Counted from the stretch's first letter, positions 25,701 through 33,941 are shown. The stretch is DNA of 64,000 nt from Paulownia fortunei (GCA_019321725.1 CM033124.1:10354001-10418000); one strand, 5' to 3'. Notes: generated by a model not told the origin, from the sequence alone. Translations and numbers: made by a program.

Positions 25701-28700
25701 AAAGAGAGCTCCCAGAGAGGTTTGATGTTCATGAAGAATGAGAAGAGAAGCATCAAAGGCTTTGCAAATGTAGATTGGGTTGGGTGTGTTTAAGACAACA
25801 AATCAACTTCTATCTATTGCATGAAGTTGTGGGGTAACCTAGTCACATGGAGGAGCAAGAAACATAATGTTGTAGTTAGAAGTAGTGTAGAAGCATAGCT
25901 CAGGCCAATTGCATAAGAAATTGCATGATGACAAGTCTACAATTAGCATCATGAACAACCCTATCCAACATGATTAAATCGAATCAAGCACTTCAGGATC
26001 AATCGAAGCTTCATTAAATGTGAAATGGAAGAAGGGGGAAATTGGTTTGTGTTATATTCCCACTCAGTCACAAGAAGCTGCTATCATCACGAAGATTGTG
26101 CCAAGACCAGGTCCATCCTCAGTACGTTGAGAATGATGAATACCTATTCCTCAGCTTCAGGGGGAATGTTGGAGATTTGGAAAGATTCTTTATTGTAATT
26201 GATAGTCATAATCAAGTTTATTAGGAAGCAATAAATCATTCAATATTTAGCAGAGATTATAGAAAATTTGTTTCCTTTTCTTTTGTTTCCTAATATTGCT
26301 CGTAGTAGTTAACTTTATGTTAAATCAAGAATGAGAGAATACATTCTCTTCTAGTATTTCTCTTTTAGTAATTGACGGATAAGGTATGCTGGCAGGTCAC
26401 TATAAGATCACAGCAGGAGGAATTTTGGCTTAGATCTTTTTCCCTATTTGTTGCTTCCATTTCTAATCATTTTTTATTCTCTAATTTAATTTTCTTTTAT
26501 TAATTTTTTGCAAATTGGATATTCATATTTTTTTACCACCAATACATACCCCACATGAGCAAAACCCTGGAAAGAGAAAAATTCAACCTATCTACAAGTC
26601 TCAATCTTTTTCTGTTGAGCAATCTTTCATACATGCCTTGAGTTTGTATTAAAACTCTTGACTTATTTGACATCAAGTTCAACTGCTTGCCGTGAAGAAG
26701 TATTGTGATAAATTCCCTCAACTTTGCATTAACAATGTTTTACATTATGCAATGGACGTACCTTAAGATGACACATCAACTGAATTAGGGAAAGATAGCA
26801 CCTATCAATGGATTTCATCCAAGTGGAAGATGACTCGTATTCAAAATTTAAGGGGGTGTTTAGCTCATGAGTTTATATAGGATAAAACTAAAATATCCCA
26901 CCTAAACCCATCTTTACCTTGAAACCAACCATGAAATAATACGAGCTTTCTCCTTGAAAAGGCCAATTTAGTGAGGTGATTATGATCGCCGTTCATTTCT
27001 AAATCATGATCGGCAGGCCTATCTTCATTTCAACAAGTGCTACTTTAGGGGAAACAAGATTGCAGAATAGGATTGGGAATTAGGAAAGGCAGATATGATT
27101 TCATGGTAAAGAACTTATGTCAAGTCAAAAGTTTAAAGATATTTTGGTCATATAGTCCAAAGGACATAATAATCAAACAAGTAAACTTTTAACGAAAGTA
27201 CGTAATGATATGTCACTAAAATAATTCTCACAATGAACATGATATTTGTTGTTGATAAAATAGTCAACATCCTAATCCCTTCAGTCATCAATCCTTTATC
27301 ATCCATCTCAATAAGTAAACGGCTCTTTACAAAAATATGTATTGATATGTCATTAAAATAATTCTTACAAGCAAAATGATATTTGTTGATAAAATAGTCA
27401 GCATCCCCCTTCTAATCTCTTTGGTCATCAATCCCTTATCATCCATCTCAATAACAAAACAGCGCCCAAGTGGAAGATAACTCATACTCAATTTACCATG
27501 AAAGGTGACTCGTAATCAACTATCATTCAGAGAGATAAGTCATGCCACTGTTTAATTCAAGTAGCAAAATTAACTTTTTAATGGATACAAAGAAAGGAAT
27601 TCAAGGGACCCCAATCACAAAGATAAAGACAGATACAGTTTGTAAATAAAAGGTAAAAAGTTAAACTTCAGAATTTAGTGCAATGGCAGGTTACTCTTTG
27701 CTAAGAAGTGAACACTTTAGGCAATGATTCCATTCATTGAACATGGTTGGACTAGGACACACAGAAGCAATGACCTTTCACGACTACGTCAAAGGTTCTT
27801 GAGAATATCTGAGAGATTGCTTCAAGAACTAGCTTGATTCATGCCACTTCTTGGAAGAACTAACAGCAGACAACAACCATTTGGACATACTCAAAGATTC
27901 ATTTTCCAGTGAATATTTGCTAAGCGAAAATGTTTTTGCTTAGTATAAGTGTAGGTTGGAGGAAAACTAATACACCACATAAAGTAGAAACTTACAACTC
28001 GGCCTTTTAATGTCTTCCCCTACTTGTATAAAGATCGAGATTTCAGGAAAACTACAAGTAAAAGATGGAATGGAAGCTACTAGACTGACCTCTTCAATTG
28101 CAGCTGTGTGTTCCTCCAAGCGCAAATCATGCAACTTGGGCAGCGCAGTTGCCGCACACTTTCGAACATATACAGATGGATCTCGAGCACATTTTCCCAC
28201 AGCTACCAAAACAAGGGGTGCAATAACATGCAAGCGAATCCCTGCCATGGTACGGAGCGCCCATGCCCTCACCAAAGGGTTCGGATCCCCTAAATCCTTC
28301 TGAAAACAATTTATTGACAGCAATGTTTCGTTTGGCCGCCTAGAACCCAAAATTTTTTATCATTCAAGTGATACATTTCTCAATCAAAAGAATTAATACC
28401 AAGGGGTAAATTATATTTGTTACTTTTAGTACAGTTTGAACCTATGAATAATTTGGAAAACAGCAAAGTCAACTCATAAACTATTTTTGTGGCATACTTT
28501 TCAGCATAATGCAGCAAGTACAAGTAAGCCAGCTTCTTAACTTCCAGTGACTGTGATGCCACATTTTTCACCACCTGCGATCCAAAGAAAACAGCCATGT
28601 AAGCTAACATGTAATATTCAAAACATGATCAAAACTAATCAAATAATCAAAACGGTAAAGCAAAAAATACACCCATGTAACTAAATCCAAAATATCAATT

Positions 28701-28990
28701 GAAATAACACTCTTTATTAAATCCACATTCACACATCATAAGAAGTTATTTAACAAAATTGGAAGGGAGCTGACCTGAGGGAAGTAACTTGAGACGTCGA
28801 AGCCCTGAGCAATGAGGGCGAGGAGACGCTTGAGGGCTTCGCATTTCTCGGAGTCGAACTTGCTGTCCAGGAGTGGCGCGATGCTCACGTCATCTGGGTC
28901 GTCGTAGAGATGGGCGTCTGTGCCGATCCGAAACACCATAGTCGACGCCTTGCTGAAAGACTCCGCCGTCGCTCCGAATTGCGTCAACAT
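740..28990 (-). CDS. AP3BA: AP-3 complex subunit beta (AP3BA/PAT2), 3' part beyond window
   Basis: Large beta subunit of the AP-3 adaptor complex, which sorts cargo from trans-Golgi/endosome to the vacuole; the Arabidopsis homologue is PAT2. Coding exons on the minus strand: 28775-28990, 28498-28574, 28090-28339, 11669-12295, 10689-10862, 9260-9386, 9032-9141, 5707-5907, 740-1758. Every junction is GT-AG and phases add up, giving 933 residues before the left edge. Residues about 30-590 are the Adaptin_N helical repeat region (e.g. [40 protein letters not shown]). A Ser/Asp/Glu/Gly-rich hinge lies at about 732-790 and the AP3B C-terminal domain starts near 849. The last roughly 200 residues expected of the family are not here. 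The start is the first ATG of the conserved N-terminus, with A at -3. The family assignment is from remembered plant homologues and is strong. Confidence 0.95.
2821..2844. repeat. (TA)n(TG)n dinucleotide repeat
   Basis: TATATATAT followed by eight or so TG units on the plus strand, inside AP3BA intron 8. Confidence 0.9.
4455..4745. mobile_element. MITE-like remnant, superfamily unsure
   Basis: The left end reads TTTGTGTTTAGAATGG and the right end, reverse-complemented, GTGTGTTTGGAAGGG. This resembles the GTGTTTGGA ends of plant MITEs. No clear target duplication was found, so limits are approximate. Confidence 0.4.
5707..5907 (-). CDS. AP3BA: AP3BA coding exon 8
   Basis: 201 bp, 67 codons, [19 protein letters not shown] through [10 protein letters not shown]. 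Acceptor TTTGAAG, donor GTAGTT. Confidence 0.93.
5908..9031 (-). other. AP3BA intron 7 (3.1 kb)
   Basis: GT-AG intron. It carries a MULE-type MITE-like repeat at about 7566-7942. The remainder shows only short chance frames. Confidence 0.85.
7566..7942. mobile_element. MITE-like repeat with GGTCCCTCAT ends
   Basis: The left end carries CATAATTTGGTCCCTCATG and the right end, reverse-complemented, GGGATAATTACATTTTTGAT then CCCTCATC. The body contains TTTAGTCCCCC and TTGGTCCCTTTAG motifs common in plant MITEs. I could not identify a target duplication. Confidence 0.5.
9032..9141 (-). CDS. AP3BA: AP3BA coding exon 7
   Basis: 110 bp joining exon 6 in phase. It contains [18 protein letters not shown] and ends HER before GTAAGT. 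Confidence 0.92.
9260..9386 (-). CDS. AP3BA: AP3BA coding exon 6
   Basis: 127 bp read as [20 protein letters not shown] and onward, ending in phase 1. Identified by translation on the minus strand after acceptor TTTTTAG; it is not a long open frame by itself. Confidence 0.93.
9387..10688 (-). other. AP3BA intron 5 (1.3 kb)
   Basis: GT-AG intron. A possible one-ended MITE remnant starts near 9738 (GGGTGTGTTTGGATTT). A CT-rich tract on the plus strand at about 10140-10400 creates a chance frame on either strand. Confidence 0.8.
10689..10862 (-). CDS. AP3BA: AP3BA coding exon 5
   Basis: 174 bp, 58 codons, [16 protein letters not shown] to SIFLEFQ. Acceptor TGTGCAG, donor GTACTT. Confidence 0.95.
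10863..11668 (-). other. AP3BA intron 4
   Basis: 806-bp GT-AG intron. I see no repeat or gene in it. Confidence 0.85.
11669..12295 (-). CDS. AP3BA: AP3BA coding exon 4
   Basis: 627 bp, 209 codons, from [20 protein letters not shown] to SSSSKYV. The acceptor is ...TTGCAG and the donor follows GTG. It continues the adaptin core and includes [16 protein letters not shown]. Confidence 0.95.
13690..14240 (-). pseudogene. Ty3/gypsy integrase remnant
   Basis: Translating the minus strand gives broken but recognisable integrase-core pieces: [17 protein letters not shown], then YPQTEGQTE (family consensus YHPQTDGQTE), then a WDLIM..AEFAY piece. Stops and frame changes interrupt it. It lies on the same strand as AP3BA. 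Up to about 15500 there may be more of the same element, but I cannot recognise domains there. Confidence 0.65.
15931..16686. mobile_element. Harbinger-like non-autonomous element
   Basis: Terminal inverted repeats are GGCCTCCTTTGTTTGTCTT at the left and, reverse-complemented, GGCCTCGTTTAGTTTTCTT at the right. Both flanks have ATA, compatible with a 3-bp duplication. The 756-bp body is non-coding and contains a degenerate tandem repeat. Confidence 0.65.
16138..16410. repeat. Degenerate tandem repeat, about 107-126 bp unit
   Basis: ACCACTACCAAGTTCATCTA recurs near 16146 and 16253 with a more diverged copy near 16375, inside the Harbinger-like element. Confidence 0.65.
16865..17004. repeat. 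28-bp minisatellite, five copies
   Basis: Units begin TTGAAGTAACTTAAGTAGCT at 16865, 16893, 16921, 16949 and 16977. Copies 1, 2 and 5 are near identical; copies 3 and 4 carry a few substitutions. It ends about 30 bp before the outer copia LTR. Confidence 0.93.
17033..17290 (+). repeat. Outer copia 5' LTR (right end approximate)
   Basis: Aligns by eye with 26167-26365 over shared stretches such as TTTATTGTAATTGATA, TTAGGAAG, ATTTGTTT, CCAAATATTGCTC/CCTAATATTGCTC and CATTCTCTTC. Confidence 0.8.
17500..19447 (+). pseudogene. Outer copia gag to integrase remains
   Basis: Broken coding sequence. A CX2C-type knuckle relic lies near 18050 and a terminal piece at 19320-19450 resembles the stretch after the copia integrase core (FVHS, KLDPKAIKCV-like, [13 protein letters not shown]). 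The reading is cut at 19447 by the inner element and resumes at 24351. Confidence 0.7.
19448..19452. repeat. Target duplication AAAAG of inner copia (left)
   Basis: AAAAG directly before the inner 5' LTR; the identical AAAAG follows the 3' LTR at 24346-24350. Confidence 0.95.
19453..19718 (+). repeat. Inner copia 5' LTR
   Basis: Starts TGTAGAAAGGAGCCGATCC and ends CTAAAAATTCACA; pairs with 24075-24345. Confidence 0.95.
19719..19731 (+). other. Primer-binding site, tRNA-iMet type
   Basis: TGATATCAGAGCC directly after the 5' LTR, one base different from the usual plant copia site TGGTATCAGAGCC. Confidence 0.85.
19800..24055 (+). pseudogene. Inner copia gag-pol, disrupted
   Basis: Gag starts at ATG 19800, meets an in-frame stop at 20028 and continues in the same frame to 20330, then shifts frame. 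In order: zinc knuckle [14 protein letters not shown] near 20577; aspartic protease [11 protein letters not shown] near 20905; integrase zinc-finger region near 21320-21440 with CEIYQLAKH (second Cys lost) and an integrase start to about 21660; then a jump past the catalytic core; RT with YVDD at 23099-23110; RNase H ORF 23663-24055 with SNSQ where DN is usual. Multiple stops confirm it is dead. Confidence 0.9.
24066..24074 (+). other. Polypurine tract
   Basis: GCGGGGGAG immediately before the 3' LTR, in the position and composition expected of a copia second-strand primer. Confidence 0.85.
24075..24345 (+). repeat. Inner copia 3' LTR
   Basis: Same ends as the 5' LTR; followed by AAAAG. Confidence 0.95.
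24346..24350. repeat. Target duplication AAAAG of inner copia (right)
   Basis: Matches 19448-19452; the outer element's coding remains resume here. Confidence 0.95.
24351..26166 (+). pseudogene. Outer copia reverse transcriptase/RNase H remains
   Basis: Pieces include VAQGFT near 24970, [12 protein letters not shown] near 25000, [13 protein letters not shown] near 25130 and the RNase H stretch [20 protein letters not shown] near 25830. The YVDD box is not intact. Numerous stops and frame changes. Confidence 0.75.
26167..26365 (+). repeat. Outer copia 3' LTR (right end approximate)
   Basis: Starts TGTTGGAGATTTGGAAAG after a purine tract; homologous to 17033-17290. Confidence 0.8.
28090..28339 (-). 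CDS. AP3BA: AP3BA coding exon 3
   Basis: 250 bp with the highly conserved [20 protein letters not shown] stretch, ending at IEE before a GTCAGT donor. The next exon lies 15.8 kb away. Confidence 0.95.
28498..28574 (-). CDS. AP3BA: AP3BA coding exon 2
   Basis: 77 bp encoding [20 protein letters not shown] and following residues. It ends in phase 2 before the donor GTATGCC and joins exon 3 to make the conserved AEKRPNE. Confidence 0.92.
28775..28990 (-). CDS. AP3BA: AP3BA coding exon 1
   Basis: Encodes residues 1-72, ending ...DVSSYFPQ. The donor GT follows a CAG codon at 28775. It includes the conserved [16 protein letters not shown] and [14 protein letters not shown] motifs at the start of the adaptin repeats. 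Confidence 0.95.
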
Positions 28991-29640
28991 TTTTGTTTCT
29001 GGGTTCTGCCCTGAATACGAATCGTGTTCGGAAATCTGATCGGAGATATAAGGAGATGGCTCCTTATAGTTTCATAAATATATCAATTTACACCCTCATG
29101 TTTTTAGTTTTGGCATTGGAGTGCCTTCAGTTTCAACTTAGTTTCAGTGTGGCCCCTTATCAAATCAAGAAATCCAAAATGGTCTTTACTGAAATTTTAA
29201 GTTCAGTTTTGTATGATCCATGTGATTCAAATTAGTTTATGTATAAATTCTGGTATAAAATAGTTTTTCTACTTATATAGTTTGGTTATAGAATTTATTC
29301 AATATTTCAAAACATAATAACATAATTTATGAAATGGAAGTAGTTGGTTTGAATTTAGGGTAAATTACACCATTCTCCCTTGATTGTAACCAAGTGGATT
29401 GCACTACATCAAAATATAAGGCTGCATTTCTCGGATATTTCAATACACTACTCAATTGTTCACGAAGCTAACTTTAGAGTCTTTAATAGAATGAAGTAGT
29501 TAACTGACTACTAAAGTTACTATTTTCAAAACAAAAATCAGACACTTTTGTTAGAGTGATTGAACTTTGTGATCTTAGTAAAAATTCAATACTTGCCTAA
29601 TTTTAGAAGTAGTTTAAATAGTTTTAAAAGTCTAGTCACC
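28991..29640 (-). promoter_or_regulatory. AP3BA upstream region, promoter presumed
   Basis: This is the stretch before the AP3BA start. On the minus strand CTATAAGGAG (about 29063-29072) could be a TATA box, which would put transcription start near 29035, but nothing proves it. Positions about 29078-29380 carry TTTACACCCTCATG and GGGTAAATTACACC motifs of the kind seen at plant MITE ends. No gene is seen. Confidence 0.3.
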
Positions 29641-30026
29641 CTTTTTTAGACCCTTTCATAACTTTATTAAATTAATTAATACTTGAATTACTTGAAACTC
29701 AATAAATTAATTAATTATATTCATTAGTTTACTTAATCCAACAATTAAATTATCTCTATTGGTAAGAAATAAACTTGTCCAAGTTAGCATATGGCCCCTT
29801 ATATTCATCAATAAGCTGATAGTAGGCTTACAACTCTTTTCACTTAATTGAACAATAAAAAAATGATTGATTGATTCAATTAATTAATCCTCTTAGAATT
29901 AATTCCTTATTTCCAAAAATCCACCAATCATGGTTAACGTTTAGCAACACACCATAAAGACCTAGATATAGGTGGAGTAATGCACCTTTCCAATTACAAG
30001 TAATATATAAGTAAGATCCTTTCATC
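29640..30026. repeat. Dispersed repeat R1, copy 1, left part
   Basis: Matches the reverse complement of about 49390-49960. Shared stretches include TTGTCCAAGTTAG, GTAGGCTTACAACT and GATCTAGATATAAGTG / GACCTAGATATAGGTG. It is cut by the gypsy element and continues at 39883. Confidence 0.8.
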
Positions 30027-30031
30027 AACTA
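30027..30031. repeat. Target duplication AACTA of gypsy element (left)
   Basis: AACTA precedes TGCTACAAC at 30032; the same five bases follow the far LTR at 39878-39882. Confidence 0.92.
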
Positions 30032-30620
30032 TGCTACAACTTTAAGGTTGCAAACTTAAGTACAAATTATATCAAGTAATAAATTTTTCGAAAATCCAAG
30101 ATCGATCCACATGGAAGTTGTTTGAAGTTTTTGGGTTCATATTTCTTAAAAGATGGGTTGAATGTGGTTTAAATTATAAAAAAAATTTATGTTATAATTA
30201 AGAAATCAAAGTAATAACAGTATTGAGAATTAAGGATTCGCTCTTGAGATTTGGATAGAGAAATAATTATTTAAATTATTTATTCTTTTTACTTCTTTTA
30301 AATGTCATTATTGGAATCCATACATAATAAAGGTTCCAATTGGAAGATGTTATCAAATAACTCATACATTAAGGTAATCATGATTTTGTCTTATTGTTTG
30401 CAAATTATCTCTTAAAACCAATACTTGTTTATGGAATCAAGTATTTATGTATACTTTTATCTATAATAAATTAAGGTTTCACATTAGCAATCAGTGTAGT
30501 AAAACCGTACAATTAGTTAAATGAACCCAAGTATTTATTGTGTCATTAGTGATACATAAATCAAGAATCATCACTGAACAAGAAGGGTTTGACTAAGAAA
30601 TGATAGGATACAACAAATGT
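30032..30620 (-). repeat. Gypsy 3' LTR, partial
   Basis: Strong match to 38184-38710 from TGCTACAACTTTAAGG through GAATCCATACATAAT and TATTTATTGTGTCATT. The match stops near 30620, so the rest of this LTR is deleted or replaced. Confidence 0.85.
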
Positions 30621-31769
30621 TCTAAAAACTTCATGGGATTAGAGATACAGAGTTTATCAATTAAGAATTCTCATACTCCACGAATTTTAACACTGGGACC
30701 TATTGTTACTGAATAGAACCCCTATTCATCATTCTTATTGATTTTGCAACACTATATTTTAATTGCAACTCATAATATTTTTAACACTTTGTAATATTTT
30801 TTTATTTTGTTTTTTTAAAGAGAAATTACCCCACACATATCTTTTATTCCAACCAAAATTTCTTTTGTAAGCTCACCTTTTTAATGGAATGTCTTTTAGC
30901 CTCCAAATTATTTATAGAATAATGGTAGGATAATAGTATATTTAGGGTAGGTAAGAAAATATGGTTATCACAAAAAAAAGCTTATTTATTGAAAAGCTCA
31001 AAGTGGCTCATTATAAGGAATATTCTTTTGGAACATCACAAGGGAACAAGTTAATTTGACCATGGTATTAGAAAATCTAATATCTTAATTATTTTCCAAG
31101 TGGTGCTCAATCAGTCGTTCGCTTCGACAAACCAAAAGAAAAGGTTTTAATACTCAACCCCTACATGTCAAAAATCCAAGTGATTATTAATGGGAGGGCA
31201 TAAGAACTACCTATTTTGACATGCTTGTCTCCACACCGAGTAATATAACTATTTGTGCAAAAAAAATTGAGTATAATTAGCACAAAAATATATTAACCAA
31301 AAAACAACATCAAAGTCCAAAACAACACCCATCAACAATCAAATCACATTATTCGTACTTACTTTTAATTTAAAGTTGGAAGAATATCTACGACTAAAAA
31401 AAATTAACAATTCACAAACTTTTGTTAAAAATTTCATAAACTTGCCATGTTATACAAATGAAAAAATATATATAGGGGTTCAAGAGTGTTAAAGTTACCT
31501 TTTACTCTGCTACCTTTTTTCATGGTTTCAATGGACCAAAAAAAAAACACGCTTGAATTTAAAAAATAAAATAAAAAAACACACATTGAATGCACAAGAC
31601 ATGATATCAACAATCCCCTCCCCCAAGCTAATCGAGACATTATCCCCAATATTGAAAATATATAGAAAAATAGAGTTTAGAAAATATTACCTGAAATGTG
31701 ATTTATTGGAAAATAAAGTTGAAATAACACAATATATACACTATATTGAAACAATTAAAGATAAATTTC
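30621..31769. other. Gypsy element 3' non-coding part, unassigned
   Basis: AT-rich sequence between the partial LTR and the LOG-like copy. No domain recognised. GGTTATCA at about 30963-30970 could be a diverged LTR start on the minus strand, but no purine tract precedes it. Confidence 0.5.
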
Positions 31770-32423
31770 ACAAGCTGAGAGTCAACTTTCATTTTGCATT
31801 TTTGACTATTATCCCTATTGGACCAATCCACACGAGCCAAGGTTGGATCAGGTTTTAGCATATATGTTAGAAATTGATCGATCAGTTGGTTAGGTGCTGG
31901 AGTAAAAATGAGAATTCATTTCACAGACGGTGAAATAAAATATTTTTCTACAACATGATCTACAAAAGATATCAAACTATCAAATAAACTATTAACAATA
32001 AGAATACCTACAAGTTTCTGGTGAATGTTGAGTCATGCCCAAGAGACAACTTTAAATAATTCCTCCAGTGTACCAAAACTACCAGGTAGAGTGATGAATG
32101 CATCCGTATTGCTTAACATATTAGGTATTATATCCTAAATATGTGACATTTTTAGCTCATTTTCGATGGTTGTACATGTGATATTCTGTATTGTTAAAAT
32201 TTTTAGGATAACTCTTAAAATTTTGACTCCTCCTACATGAGAAGAAGAAACAACACTCCCCCATTAGCCCCATACTGCCTCCCCCATACACTAGATAAAA
32301 TTTTCTTTCTGCTAAAGTTCTACCAAGGTTATTGACTGCCTCTATGAACTCATCATTTTTTTCCTATATTAGTTCATAAAAGACACAAATACAGTTAAAC
32401 TTGCGAGTGGAAGACCTTTCCAT
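31770..32423 (-). pseudogene. LOG-like cytokinin riboside 5'-phosphate phosphoribohydrolase, retrocopy pseudogene
   Basis: LOG enzymes release active cytokinin bases from their nucleotides. On the minus strand an ATG at 32421-32423 starts MERSSTRKFNCICVF, followed by NDEFIEAVNNLGRTLAERK, LVYGGGSMGLMG (the GGGSxGLMG motif, about 32255-32295), NTDAFITLPGSFGTLEELF (about 32040-32110; PGGxGTxxE in the family, here PGSFGTLEE), LVGILIVNSLFDSLISFVD and a C-terminal DPTLARVDWSNRDNSQK. Length (about 215 codons) equals the family's. Stops and frame changes break it. Plant LOG genes normally have several introns and none is visible here, which suggests a reverse-transcribed copy. It lies inside the gypsy element. 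Confidence 0.8.
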
Positions 32424-32599
32424 TTTCTTTCTTTTTTTCTATTTTTTTCTTTTTTTTAAAAGTGATTTGTGCAAAAATAGAGTAAGCACGATACTATTTA
32501 TTAAGACATGAATATGGAATGTATTTATTGCACGTCTTTTTCTTTTGTAAAAAACGTTGAAAATAAGGATGCAAAATTTGAAAATTAGCTACTTACACA

Positions 32600-32970
32600 T
32601 GAATGTACATGTAGTTGTGATTGTTCCTTACATCTTCTTCTGATTTTACATCCAGTAACGGCTTAAATGCCCTATATGGGTCAAAGATAAGCTTCCCATC
32701 CAACTTTCTTATAAACTGGCGAACAAAGTCTTTTAATGTTAGATTCCCAAGACTATATGCTCATATTCATCTTGGAAGTGATTACATAAATCAAGAATTG
32801 TACGTTGTACTAATCCATATGAATGCATCTCAAGAGTTAATATAATATCATCTAAATACTCTTTACTTAGTCCATCCATGTTGAATTGAATTTTATCTTT
32901 TCGATTTTTAGAAACCATTCCTAATGAATAATACTTTGTGTTACAAGTCCATCGAGCACATTTGTGACAA
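32600..32970 (-). pseudogene. Unrecognised coding-like fragment with CxxC-type start
   Basis: The minus strand reads VCHKCARWTCNTKYYSLG, MDGLSKEYLDDIILTLEM, QRTILDLCNHFQDEYEHIV in one frame for about 75 residues. After a frame change it reads LTLKDFVRQFIRKLDGKLIF and DPYRAFKPLLDVKSEEDVR. The amino-acid quality of both parts looks like real decayed protein rather than chance. I do not recognise the family. It lies 180 bp upstream of the LOG-like copy on the same strand inside the gypsy element. Confidence 0.5.
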
Positions 32971-33131
32971 ACTTATATTTTTTTCGTCATTTATTTTTTT
33001 GAATATGTGTTTTTACCAAAACCAGACATGTATCTAGTAAGCAAGTTTGAAAATTCGTATAAAAACCCACATGCTACTTTGACCTTTACTTCAATTATCC
33101 ATCGTATGTTCCCTAGGATGCCATTATATTT

Positions 33132-33258
33132 TCACATGGGATAACACGACTAATAATTTTAACTAGAAAAGTTGATAGCAATTATATAATATATCTTCAA
33201 ACTTTTACTCTATTCCAATAAATAATATTTATAATTATAAAATTTTGTCCTATTTGTA
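33132..33258. repeat. Repeat R2, copy 1
   Basis: About 127 bp matching 40877-41003 in direct orientation, with shared AAGTTGATAGCAATTATATA and CCAATAAATAATATTTATAA. This copy is inside the gypsy element. Confidence 0.85.
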
Positions 33259-33269
33259 ATATATATATA

Positions 33270-33399
33270 TATTCATAATTTTTGCAAAAATTGCAAGTGT
33301 CTTTGAAAAGAGTGTCAATAAAATCCACACTAGAAGATCTTTGCAACAGTTTTCTTTGTCGAAAAGTAACTACCATGTGCCCTTGAATGACAAAATTTT
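33270..33399 (-). pseudogene. Gypsy integrase zinc-finger remnant
   Basis: Minus strand FCHSRAHGSYFSTKKTVAKIF matches the start of the gypsy integrase HHCC region (CHSS.YGGHFG..KT..KIL). Two stops follow and no catalytic core is seen. Confidence 0.65.
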
Positions 33400-33618
33400 A
33401 AAAAAATACTACCTACCACATTGTCAACATGTATTTTCGATTAGGACAAAATAAAATAGAAAAAAGTAAAAAAAATAAATGGATAAAGGGAAAAGAGAAT
33501 GAGAGTTAGAGAAAGCAAATATGTGATTATCGAATCTCATATTCTTCTTTTCCATTTATTGGGTTGCCTTACAACAAGCATTTGGTTTAATATCCTCACC
33601 TTGACATTGCCTCATTCA

Positions 33619-33891
33619 TCACTCATCAACATATATTTCCAAAGTCATCGTCCATCCAATCATCGTCTTATAATTTCGATGCACCCAAATAACTTTGTCT
33701 GCTTGTACTTGATCGAGGTCTTTAGCAATGCAGACTAGTGATATTTTTTTCTCACCCAAGTAGAAATATTTAAAATGATTTGGGATTGGTTTAAGCTCCA
33801 TTGTAGGTTTATGCTCCATAGAAGGTAGAACCCTCTCATTAGATATTGGCAATTCAACATAAGAAACATCATACTTTGATTTTTTTGGCAA
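33619..33891 (-). pseudogene. Gypsy reverse transcriptase, N-terminal piece only
   Basis: Minus strand ELKPIPNHFKYFYLGEKKI followed by YKTMIGWTM matches the leader of Ty3/gypsy RT (ELKPLP.HLKY.YLG...YK.AIGWT). The RT palm with YxDD and RNase H are absent; about 220 bp further on the sequence is already integrase. Confidence 0.75.
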
Positions 33892-33936
33892 TAAATCCAG
33901 CGCCGTTACATTATTTTACACATCCCCCAACATTTA

Positions 33937-33941
33937 CACAT
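33937..33941. repeat. Target duplication CACAT of solo LTR S1 (left)
   Basis: CACAT before the TG of the LTR; repeated at 35811-35815. Confidence 0.9.

Larger units (their letters stand above)
17033..26365 (+). mobile_element. Outer (older) Ty1/copia element, interrupted and decayed
   Basis: The left LTR (about 17033-17290, TGTTCGAGATTTGGAAAGAT) and right LTR (about 26167-26365, TGTTGGAGATTTGGAAAGAT) are clearly homologous; the right one is preceded by a GGGGG purine tract. Internal pieces are a zinc-knuckle relic near 18050 ([15 protein letters not shown]), a post-integrase piece at 19320-19450 and RT/RNase H pieces at 24430-26100 (e.g. [15 protein letters not shown] near 25830). Many stops are present. 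Outer LTR ends and any target duplication are uncertain. It is antisense to AP3BA. Confidence 0.85.
12296..28089 (-). other. AP3BA intron 3, 15.8 kb, transposon-filled
   Basis: The donor (GTCAGT after the IEE codons) and acceptor (TTGCAG before IVGML) are intact and join a sequence that is continuous in the protein family. The intron holds a nested copia pair, antisense gypsy remnants, a Harbinger-like element and a minisatellite. Positions 12300-13500 and 26370-28085 show no recognisable element. Confidence 0.9.

Noticed and set aside
28010..28303. Plus-strand frame of 97 residues
   Set aside because: Antisense shadow of AP3BA exon 3.
30955..30975. GGTTATCA as the far end of the 3' LTR
   Set aside because: It resembles the LTR start TGATAA on the minus strand, but no purine tract is next to it and the sequence before it does not match the other LTR.
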